A stretch of 27,318 bases of DNA from Stenotrophomonas maltophilia. GTDB taxonomy: Bacteria > Pseudomonadota > Gammaproteobacteria > Xanthomonadales > Xanthomonadaceae. The translations under genes and the position numbers were made by a program. This document shows positions 1-6,537 of the stretch, one piece after another. The notes under the pieces were generated by a model. It was not told the DNA's origin and did not search any database. It saw only the letters and a program-made list of their open reading frames with translations. Numbering within the stretch: position 1 is the first letter of the stretch; each line of letters starts with the position of its first letter. The stretch is from the NCBI GenBank assembly GCA_002387845.1, contig DGLB01000028.1, positions 1 through 27,318 on the forward strand, given 5' to 3'.

Positions 1-85
1 CCCGCGCGGTGACCACCGCCGCCGTTGCCGGTGGCGGCGGTGGTCGCGGCCGTGGCGGCAACGGCGGCGGTGGTCACCGCGCGGG
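1..85. repeat. Long perfect inverted repeat, 30-bp arms
   Basis: Bases 1-30 and 56-85 are exact reverse complements, separated by a 25-base GC-only-like spacer rich in GGC and GGT. The repeat begins at the first base of the window, so its arms may extend further left. The right arm and spacer also read as the Gly-rich tail of a plus-strand protein, so the symmetry may partly reflect opposed GGC/GCC codon runs. The 30-base exactness is nevertheless more than codon bias alone would predict. Confidence 0.8.
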
Positions 86-89
86 TTGA
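3..89 (+). CDS. 3' end of an unidentified gene with a Gly/Arg-rich tail (partial)
   Basis: Only the last 28 codons would lie in the window. The frame starting at base 3 reads an Ala/Val/Thr stretch, then a glycine-rich segment with GRGRGGNGGGG, and stops at TGA 87-89. RGG-like tails are known on RNA-binding proteins such as DEAD-box helicases and on some single-stranded DNA-binding proteins, but nothing here identifies the family. A strong hairpin terminator 20 bases after the stop supports a plus-strand gene ending here. The alternative is that this is only non-coding palindromic DNA. Confidence 0.4.
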   Translation, partial: RAVTTAAVAGGGGGRGRGGNGGGGHRAG

Positions 90-111
90 TCCAGCTGCGG
101 TGATCCAATGC

Positions 112-140
112 AAAAGGGCGACGCACTGCGTCGCCCTTTT
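112..140. terminator. Bidirectional rho-independent terminator
   Basis: A perfect stem (112-124 with 128-140) closes on a 3-base loop. It begins with AAAA and ends with TTTT, so it can end transcription from either side. It lies between the plus-strand tail ending at 89 and the minus-strand receptor gene ending at 156, as expected for convergent genes. Confidence 0.85.
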
Positions 141-155
141 CCTTGGGTGCGTGGC

Positions 156-2519
156 TTACAGGAAGTCGTAGCTGACCGTGAAGCGCACATTACGCCCCGG
201 CTGCGACCAGCGGCCGATGCCTTCCGGGCTGGTGGCTCCCTGGAAGATGGCGGTGCCGGCACCGGCGGTGCGCACGCGGTTCCACAGGTAGTATTCCTTG
301 TCGAACACGTTGTACACGCCGGCGGTCAACTGCAGCCGCGAGGTGATCGCGTAGCTGCCGAACACATCCAGCAGGGTGTACTCGCGGGCCTTGTACGCAT
401 ACACCGGCACCACTTCCACGCCATAGCTGCCATTGGTCACGCTGCGGCCGTAGTCGGAAGGATCCTTGCGCTGCTGGTGGGTGACGTTGGCGGTGACACT
501 CCACTTCCGCGACGGCGCGTTGTAGGTCAGGCCACCCACGGCCTTGGCCGGGATGATGCTGGCCAGCGGCTCATCGTCGTTGTCGGTGCCTTCGTTGTAG
601 GAATACGCCACGCGCGCCAGCCAGTCGTCGGCGAGCAGCCACATGCCTTCGGCCTCCACGCCCTTCACTTCCACTTCGCCGCGGTTGATCGGCATGGTGT
701 AGACGTAGCCGTTGGTGATGGTGGTGACGCCACGGGTGGTGGTGCTGTACTGGGTATTCGGGTCGCCGACGAACTGCGCGGTATCGATGAAGTTGCTGTA
801 CTTGTCGCGGAACACCGAGACGCCGGCGCGCAGGCGGTCACCCTGGTAGCGCCAGCCCAGTTCCAGATTGAGACTGCGTTCGGCCTCCAGGTTCGGATTG
901 CTTCTGCCATCGGGCACGGTCACGGTGGCACCGTCGGAGACGCGGGTCACCTCGGTGGTGGACGCGGTGCCGTACATGTCGTTCACGCCGGGCGCGCGGA
1001 AGCCGCGGCCGCCCTGCACCCACAGCGACTGGGTGTCAGTGAACTTGAACTCGGCACCGAGGTTCCAGGTGGGTGAGGAGAACTTCGACACGCCGACGCT
1101 GTCGCCGCCGTCTTCATAGCCGGACTGGCCGTTGCCGCCGGCCGAGGTTTCCGGGGTGTACTTGTAGCGGTCGTAGCGCAGCCCGCCGGTGAGGCTGAGG
1201 CGATCGTCCAGCAGGCGCACGCGGTCACGTACGTAGGCGGTCAGGTTGGTCTCGCGGGTGTCCGGCCACAGCGAGGGATCGGTGTCGCGGGTGAACAGGC
1301 TGCCATCGTTGCCCCAGCGCGAGTCCACCGAGTTCCAGTGGATCTTCGCCTGCTGCCAGGCCGCACCGTAGACGATGTCGTGGCGGACGCCGCCGGTGTC
1401 GATGCTCTTGTCGAAATCCAGGGCGACGCGCTGCCGCTTCTGGGTATCCCAGCGGTCTTCCTGGCGCGAACACAGGGCGCTGGTCGAGCAGCGGGTGCCA
1501 TAGGTCGCGGCGGTACCGTTGGCCACCAGCACGTTGGTCTGGCCCTGGATGTAGTTCTTCTGGTAATCGGCGGTGGCGTCCAGGCTGTCGAACAGCACGT
1601 TGGCGGCGCGCAGGGTGTACTTCAGGCCGTAGCGATCGCGGTCGCTGCGGTCTTCGGCGCTGCGGAAGTAGTACGACCCGGTGCCGTCGCTACGGGTCCA
1701 GTTGTCGACGTCATGGGTGGCCCGGGCGCGTTCGTAGACCACGCCCAGGGTCTGGTTGCCGGTGGCCAGGAAGTTGAGCTTGAACAGCAGGTTGTCGCTG
1801 TCGCGGTCGACCGGATCCGGGGTGCGGCGGCCCGGGCCGAGCGTGTCGACGGTGGTGTCGTACCAGGATTCGGTCTCGTGGCCGTCGCGCTTGGTGTAGA
1901 CCAGCAGCGATTCGAAGCGACCGGCGCGGTTGGCCAGGGTGAGCGAGCCCATGTTCTCGTCACTGGAACCGGTGTAGCCGTACTTCACCGAGCCGAAGCT
2001 GTCGTTGCCACTGGCCTTGAGGAAGTCCGCCGGGTCCTTGGTGGTGAACATCACCGCGCCACTGAGCGCACCGCTGCCGGCGGTGATCGCATCGGCCCCC
2101 TTGATGATCTCCACGGTCTTCACCGCTTCCAGATCGACGCTGCCACGGCCGGAACGGAAGAACTCGTACGGCTGGTAAGTGCCCGGGTCCATGCTCTGCG
2201 GGAAGCTCAGGCCATCCAGGGTGATGGAGACGCGGTCGGCTTCCATGCCGCGGATGTTGAAACCGTTGAAGCCGGCCCGGCCCAGATCCACCATCTCCAC
2301 GCCGGGCACGTAGCGGATGGCATCTTCCATGCTCTGCGCGCCCTGCTGGCGCAGGTCGCCGGCCGAGAGCGTGGTGACATTCTGGTTGTTGGACTGTTTA
2401 CGCGTCTCGGTCACCTGGATGGTGTCGAGGGTACTGGCGTCGGCCGGGGCGGCGGCGTGCGCGGGGAGCGCCAGGCTGGTGGCGATGGCCAGCGCGAGCG
2501 CGCTCAGGGGGGATTTCAT
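156..2519 (-). CDS. TonB-dependent receptor, hemoglobin/transferrin/lactoferrin type
   Basis: The product (787 aa from the chosen start) is an outer-membrane active transporter powered by TonB. The start at 2519 gives a clean signal peptide (MKSPLSALALAIATSLALPA, cleavage near AHA), and a GGAG lies about 8 bases upstream. A longer reading from 2654 would add 45 unlikely Pro-rich residues. A TonB-box-like segment (TIQVTET) precedes a plug domain with RYVPGVEM, NIRGMEADRVS and VEIIKGADA. This plug resembles the HmuR/HpuB-type family for heme and iron-protein uptake. GFRAPGVNDMYG is the usual barrel motif, and the chain ends in SYDFL near an aromatic beta-signal. The gene lies last in a minus-strand cluster behind an EF-hand protein and a DUF4198 remnant that share a Fur-box-like promoter. 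The substrate (heme, siderophore or metal-protein complex) is inferred only. Confidence 0.9.
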   Translation of the reverse strand: MKSPLSALALAIATSLALPAHAAAPADASTLDTIQVTETRKQSNNQNVTTLSAGDLRQQGAQSMEDAIRYVPGVEMVDLGRAGFNGFNIRGMEADRVSITLDGLSFPQSMDPGTYQPYEFFRSGRGSVDLEAVKTVEIIKGADAITAGSGALSGAVMFTTKDPADFLKASGNDSFGSVKYGYTGSSDENMGSLTLANRAGRFESLLVYTKRDGHETESWYDTTVDTLGPGRRTPDPVDRDSDNLLFKLNFLATGNQTLGVVYERARATHDVDNWTRSDGTGSYYFRSAEDRSDRDRYGLKYTLRAANVLFDSLDATADYQKNYIQGQTNVLVANGTAATYGTRCSTSALCSRQEDRWDTQKRQRVALDFDKSIDTGGVRHDIVYGAAWQQAKIHWNSVDSRWGNDGSLFTRDTDPSLWPDTRETNLTAYVRDRVRLLDDRLSLTGGLRYDRYKYTPETSAGGNGQSGYEDGGDSVGVSKFSSPTWNLGAEFKFTDTQSLWVQGGRGFRAPGVNDMYGTASTTEVTRVSDGATVTVPDGRSNPNLEAERSLNLELGWRYQGDRLRAGVSVFRDKYSNFIDTAQFVGDPNTQYSTTTRGVTTITNGYVYTMPINRGEVEVKGVEAEGMWLLADDWLARVAYSYNEGTDNDDEPLASIIPAKAVGGLTYNAPSRKWSVTANVTHQQRKDPSDYGRSVTNGSYGVEVVPVYAYKAREYTLLDVFGSYAITSRLQLTAGVYNVFDKEYYLWNRVRTAGAGTAIFQGATSPEGIGRWSQPGRNVRFTVSYDFL

Positions 2520-2627
2520 CGGGAAACTCCGCAGGGAAAAGTGGAAGGCAGGGGTGGCCGTTCCTGGCTGCGGCGATCCGGGGATCGAGCGGGGCTTGGG
2601 GGCTTGGGGGCGTGGGAATGTGGGTTG

Positions 2628-2656
2628 GGTTGGGCCGGCCAACGGCCGGCGCAACC
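2628..2656 (-). repeat. Degenerate SMAG-like hairpin
   Basis: The stem 2628-2640/2644-2656 has a 3-base AAC loop and one mismatch. It contains the core GCCGGCC-AAC-GGCCGGC. The usual CTAC terminus is CAAC here, with a compensating GTTG on the other arm, so the stem is extended. It lies between the EF-hand gene and the receptor gene, where it could trim or stabilise mRNA. Confidence 0.65.
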
Positions 2657-2687
2657 GGGTTTACGGTCGAATGCGGTGCTTGTCGGC

Positions 2688-3545
2688 TCAGCGGTTGCCG
2701 TTGGCCGAATGCGAACCGGCGGCCGGCTCGGGGTCGCGCGCATCGACCACACCGTCACCGTTGTTGTCGGCGCGGGTAAACAGACGCTTGCCGGACACCT
2801 GGTACTCGGCAAAGGTCATGCGACCGTCCTTGTCGGTGTCCAGCGCGCCGAACCGCACCTTGGACTGGCGCTCTGCATCGGCGCGCACGCGCACGCGCTG
2901 GGCATCCAGGCGCTGTTCGAATTCGGCGGTGTACTCGGCCAGGCTCAAGGCACCGTCGCGGTCGGTATCGGTGGCGGTGAACTGCGCGGCACGCACCGCA
3001 TCCAACTCGGCACGGTCAACCACGCCATCCTTGTTCTGGTCATACAGTTCCAGCATGCCGTTGGCGGTATGCGAGGTCGGCATTTTCAACGGGTCGCGGT
3101 TGGTGGCAGCCGCATCTTCGCGGGTGGCGTTCTGGGCCTTCTCGTAGCCGGCCCAGGTGCGCTCGCCGGCGGCATCGAATTCGGCGCGGCTGATGCGGCC
3201 GTCCTTGTCGCGGTCCAGTGCCTTGAAACGGGTGTCGGTCTGCTTCAGGTGGCCGGCGCGCGCCTTCTGCAGGCGCGCATCGAAACGCTGCAGATACTCG
3301 TCAGCATACTCCTGCGCGTCCACCGTGCCGTCCTGGTTGCGGTCGGTGGCGGTGTAACGCTGCTGACGGAACGCCTCGAACTGCGCCCAGGTCAGGCTCT
3401 GCGCGCCATCATCGGCGAACTGGGTCAGGAACGCGGCAGCGGTTGGCGAAAGCGTGGCCTCTTTCGAAGCGGTGGCCGGCTGCGCGTGGGCGGCATGGGC
3501 CAGCACCCCTGCCAGCACGGCAGCGGTGAGTCGGACGGTCTTCAT
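2688..3545 (-). CDS. Exported protein with six EF-hand calcium-binding loops
   Basis: The product has 285 aa. The start at 3545 gives a signal peptide (MKTVRLTAAVLAGVLAHAAHA). Six 12-residue EF-hand loops can be read at about residues 68-79, 111-122, 169-180, 193-204, 236-247 and 260-271. Five match the D-x-D/N-x-DG-x-hydrophobic-x-x-x-E pattern. The sixth (DNNGDGVVDARD) ends in Asp and sits near the C-terminus, so it may be half a pair. The protein is probably periplasmic and binds Ca2+ or a similar ion. It lies between a truncated DUF4198 gene and a TonB receptor on the same strand, which suggests a metal-uptake or metal-sensing role. No catalytic domain is visible, and no specific function can be assigned. 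Confidence 0.85.
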   Translation of the reverse strand: MKTVRLTAAVLAGVLAHAAHAQPATASKEATLSPTAAAFLTQFADDGAQSLTWAQFEAFRQQRYTATDRNQDGTVDAQEYADEYLQRFDARLQKARAGHLKQTDTRFKALDRDKDGRISRAEFDAAGERTWAGYEKAQNATREDAAATNRDPLKMPTSHTANGMLELYDQNKDGVVDRAELDAVRAAQFTATDTDRDGALSLAEYTAEFEQRLDAQRVRVRADAERQSKVRFGALDTDKDGRMTFAEYQVSGKRLFTRADNNGDGVVDARDPEPAAGSHSANGNR

Positions 3546-3571
3546 GGTGGTCTCCCCAGTGAGTGTGGCGG

Positions 3572-3793
3572 TTACGGTTCGAGGACGCTGCTGCCATCCG
3601 GCAGGGTCACCGCGAAGGTGCTGTTGTCGAACACCACTTCGGGTACGAAGAAGGTTTCGGCAAAGCTGGCGTCCAGCGTCACCACGCTGTCGGGGCGGAC
3701 CTCGAAACTGGCCGGGGCCAGGTACGGCGTGTGTGCAGCAGCAGGCAGGGCCAGCGCGGCCAACAGCAGCGCGGCAAACGGGCGGAAACACAT
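3572..3793 (-). pseudogene. Truncated DUF4198-like exported protein
   Basis: The reading from ATG 3793 gives 73 aa. It has a signal peptide (MCFRPFAALLLAALALPAAA) followed by HTPYLAPASFEVR and a VTLDASFAETFFVPEVVFDN segment. This resembles the N-terminus of DUF4198 proteins, which are usually about 250-280 aa periplasmic beta-sandwich proteins encoded beside metal-related TonB receptors. The frame stops at TAA 3572-3574 after LPDGSSVLEP, so about two thirds of the family's length is missing. The next gene starts only 26 bases later. The likely history is an internal deletion that kept the promoter and leader. A short secreted peptide that still works is the alternative. Confidence 0.6.
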
Positions 3794-3836
3794 GGCAGGC
3801 ACTCGCGGATGGCATCGGGCAATCCCGGCGGCCGAC

Positions 3837-3865
3837 ATCCTATGCCTGTTGCGAATGATTCGCAA
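3837..3865 (-). promoter_or_regulatory. Promoter overlapped by a Fur-box-like palindrome
   Basis: TTGCGAATGATTCGCAA (3849-3865) has perfect 8-base arms around one central base and resembles Fur boxes of the GAATGATTC type. On the minus strand it overlaps a possible -35 (TTGCGA, 3860-3865), which is 17 bases from a possible -10 (TAGGAT, 3837-3842). Fur bound here would block transcription of the DUF4198 remnant, EF-hand and TonB receptor cluster under iron-replete conditions. The promoter elements are fair matches; the palindrome is the stronger evidence. Confidence 0.7.
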
Positions 3866-3903
3866 TACGCTTTATTCACATCCGGTGTGCTGGGCCGCGC
3901 GTG

Positions 3904-3930
3904 GCAACGCCGGGCAAAGCCCGGCGTTGC
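3904..3930. terminator. Perfect 12-bp hairpin after the M14 peptidase gene
   Basis: GCAACGCCGGGC and its exact complement are separated by AAA. On the minus strand the hairpin follows the peptidase stop (3942) by 11 bases. There is no T-tract, so it may be a 3'-end stabiliser or a repeat-derived hairpin rather than a strict intrinsic terminator. Confidence 0.6.
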
Positions 3931-3941
3931 ATGGGGTGCCG

Positions 3942-6524
3942 TCACCCGCGCGGTTTGGTTGGATTCAACAGGTTGCCGAAGAACACCGCGTTCAACAGCA
4001 GGCGTTCGGTGCCATGCCAGTACTTGCGGTGCGCCGGATCATCGGCGAACAGCACCACGTTGCCCTGCCCCTGCGGCGAAACCAGCAACCAGGCGCTACC
4101 GGCCACCCGGCTGCGGTTGTTCTCCGACAGATAACCATTCACCCGCGGGCTGTCGTCAATCCGCACCACGGTGGAGAACGGATTGCGGCTGGGCGTGAAG
4201 CTGATGCCGTTTTCCTTGTTCACCGCCAGCTGCGCACGTGGCAGGCCGAAACCGAGCGGGTGGCTGGTGTCCACTTCCGCGCTGAGGATGTTGCCGCTGA
4301 CCCGCTCGATGGCGGCGATGTCGCGCTGGTCGCCGAACGCGCGACGGGCGCTGTCCGGGGCCTGCTCTTCCGGGCCCAGCACTTCGTCCGCCAGCTTCTG
4401 CTCGATCGCCCAGCGCGACGCGGTGCCGTAGGTCACCAGGGAACCGCCGGCGTTGATCCAGCGCTTCAGCGCCGCCACCGCCGTGGCATCCACGCCGGTG
4501 TAGGTGCCACCGGCCAGCACGATGCTGGTGTAGCGGTCCAGGTTGACCTTGCCCAGCTGCGCCGGATCGATCTTGCTGGCCGGCAACTGCAGGTGCTGGT
4601 CGAGCAGGAACCAGGCCGAGCCGATCTCGGTGGCGCTGACGCCCTCGCCCATCACCAGCGCGACCGCCGGCTTACGCAGCGACTTGACGCTGTCACTGCC
4701 GAGGTCAATGCCGCTGCGGCTCTGGCCGCTGGCCAGCGCCTGGATCTGCACGCCACTGCTCCGGCCGGCTTCGTCCACGGCTGCACGCAGGGCAGCTCCG
4801 CTGAGCGGCTGGCCGGCCACCGGAATCACCACGCTGCCGCGTGCGAAGCTCTGCTCGCCGCTCGCGGTGCTGCCGCTGAACGGCTGGAACGCCGCGCGCG
4901 CCAGCAGCCCTTTCGCCTGCAGCGCGTACAGGGCGCGGCTGGCGTTGTAGTCGCGCCAGTCGAACACGTAGGCGTAACCCGCTTCGCCACCGTTCACCCC
5001 ACCCTGCACTGAAGGCAATGCGGTGATGCGCTCGCCGCCGGCAGCCCGGCTGCGGCTGCCGGCAAACGCCACGCCATAGGCCGGTGCGATCGCATACGAG
5101 GTGCTGCCGTAAAACACGTCACCCTTGATCGGCGGCGTCTCGGCAAAGATCGAGTGCACCAGCCGGAACTGCGGCTGCGCGGTCGGCACCACGTAGGCGC
5201 TGCCCGGCTCGAAGCGCTGGCCGTCCACGGTGACGGCACTGGCCAGCGGCTGCACCGTGATCTGGTGCTGCAGCAGCAGGTCGAGCAGGCGGCGGGTCAG
5301 GCCCGGGTCGTGGGCATCGCCAAACACGAACGACTTCACCGGCTGCTGGCCGGCCTGCTTCAGCGCGCTCTGGAAGAAGTCCTTCTGCAGCTTCAGCAGT
5401 CCGTCACGCTCGATCACCGCACCGCGCACCGTGCCCAGGCCGGTGGCCACCTGGTTGCGGATGGTGAACGGGAAGGTCAGCAGGCCGTTCACCGATTCCT
5501 GCACGCGGCCGCGCGAGCTGGCCTGTTCCACGGTCACGCCCACCGCCCCGTGGAAGTCCGGATAGGTCGAGCCATACACCGGCGAGAAGTTGTCGAAGTT
5601 CTCACCGGTGTAGTACAGCGAGCCCAGCGCATCCAGCGACTGCGCGTGATACTTCGCCAGGGTCTTGTTGAACTCGTACGACGCCGCCGGAATCAGCGGG
5701 CTGTGCATGCTCGCCGGCGACGGCTCGAAGTAGTACGTGCTGTCCTTGCCCATCTCGTGGAAATCGATCTGGACGTTCGGATACCACTGGTGGAAGAACG
5801 CGATCTTCGGCCGCGTGTCCTGCTGGGTCAGCGCCAGCCAGTCGCGGTTGAGGTCGGTGAAGTAATGGTTGGTGCGTCCCTGCGGGAACGGCTCCACATG
5901 TTCCTTGTCGGCCGGGTCGGCCGACGCGGGGAACGAGGCATAGGCGTTGTGCCAGCTGGCCGCGCGGTCGCGGCCGTCCGGGTTCTGCGCCGGGTCCACC
6001 AGCACCACCGCCTGCTGCAGCCACTGCGCGGTTTCCGGGCTGCGGTTGGCGACCAGGTAGTACGCGGTGAGCAGCGCGGCTTCGCCGCTGGAGGTTTCGT
6101 TGCCATGCACGCTGTAGCCCAGCCACACCACCACCGGGCTGCTGCCGGCGGCCGAGAGCGGCTGGGCCGGGTCGGCCAGGGTGACATGCTGGCGGCGCAG
6201 GCTTTCCAGGTTCTGCTGGTTCTGCGCCGAGGTGACGGTGGCGATCAGCAGCGGCCGTCCTTCGTAGCTGGTGCCGATCTGCTGCACCTTGATCTTGTCC
6301 GAGTGCTTCGCCAGTTCGTTGAAGTAGGCCACCAGCTGGTCATGCCGCGTGTAGCGGCTGCCGATCTCGTAGCCGAGGAACTGCTGCGGGGTGGGAATGG
6401 ACGGATCGAAGTCCTCGGCCTTCGGGAAGAAATAAGCGCTCTGGGCGAACGCCGGTGTGGCCAACAGCCACACCGACGCCAGCAGCCAGCGCACGCGACG
6501 GGAAACACCTCGGTACACAGACAC
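3942..6524 (-). CDS. Exported M14-family zinc metallopeptidase
   Basis: The product (860 aa) has a signal peptide (MSVYRGVSRRVRWLLASVWL...AFA). The GTG at 6524 was chosen because a GGGGG ribosome-binding run lies 6 bases before it and the leader is clean; starting at 6650 would overlap the upstream receptor by over 100 bases. The zinc-carboxypeptidase signature is present: HGNE supplies the first His and Glu (about 140 and 143), NPDG follows, DFHEMG supplies the third ligand (about 256), and TVEQASSRG supplies the probable catalytic Glu. The C-terminal half has a glutamine-amidotransferase-like fold suggestion (SIVLAGGTYTG and GGSLVTYG). The gene starts 13 bases after the TonB receptor stop and is almost certainly co-transcribed. 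It probably trims peptides in the periplasm after receptor import. Confidence 0.85.
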   Translation of the reverse strand: MSVYRGVSRRVRWLLASVWLLATPAFAQSAYFFPKAEDFDPSIPTPQQFLGYEIGSRYTRHDQLVAYFNELAKHSDKIKVQQIGTSYEGRPLLIATVTSAQNQQNLESLRRQHVTLADPAQPLSAAGSSPVVVWLGYSVHGNETSSGEAALLTAYYLVANRSPETAQWLQQAVVLVDPAQNPDGRDRAASWHNAYASFPASADPADKEHVEPFPQGRTNHYFTDLNRDWLALTQQDTRPKIAFFHQWYPNVQIDFHEMGKDSTYYFEPSPASMHSPLIPAASYEFNKTLAKYHAQSLDALGSLYYTGENFDNFSPVYGSTYPDFHGAVGVTVEQASSRGRVQESVNGLLTFPFTIRNQVATGLGTVRGAVIERDGLLKLQKDFFQSALKQAGQQPVKSFVFGDAHDPGLTRRLLDLLLQHQITVQPLASAVTVDGQRFEPGSAYVVPTAQPQFRLVHSIFAETPPIKGDVFYGSTSYAIAPAYGVAFAGSRSRAAGGERITALPSVQGGVNGGEAGYAYVFDWRDYNASRALYALQAKGLLARAAFQPFSGSTASGEQSFARGSVVIPVAGQPLSGAALRAAVDEAGRSSGVQIQALASGQSRSGIDLGSDSVKSLRKPAVALVMGEGVSATEIGSAWFLLDQHLQLPASKIDPAQLGKVNLDRYTSIVLAGGTYTGVDATAVAALKRWINAGGSLVTYGTASRWAIEQKLADEVLGPEEQAPDSARRAFGDQRDIAAIERVSGNILSAEVDTSHPLGFGLPRAQLAVNKENGISFTPSRNPFSTVVRIDDSPRVNGYLSENNRSRVAGSAWLLVSPQGQGNVVLFADDPAHRKYWHGTERLLLNAVFFGNLLNPTKPRG

Positions 6525-6537
6525 AACGAACCCCCGA

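Noticed and set aside
1338..5012. Open frame of over 1,200 codons on the plus strand
   Set aside because: It lies antisense to the TonB receptor, EF-hand, DUF4198 and peptidase genes, has Ala/Gly/Val/Arg-heavy composition and no family motif. It is a by-product of GC-rich codon bias.
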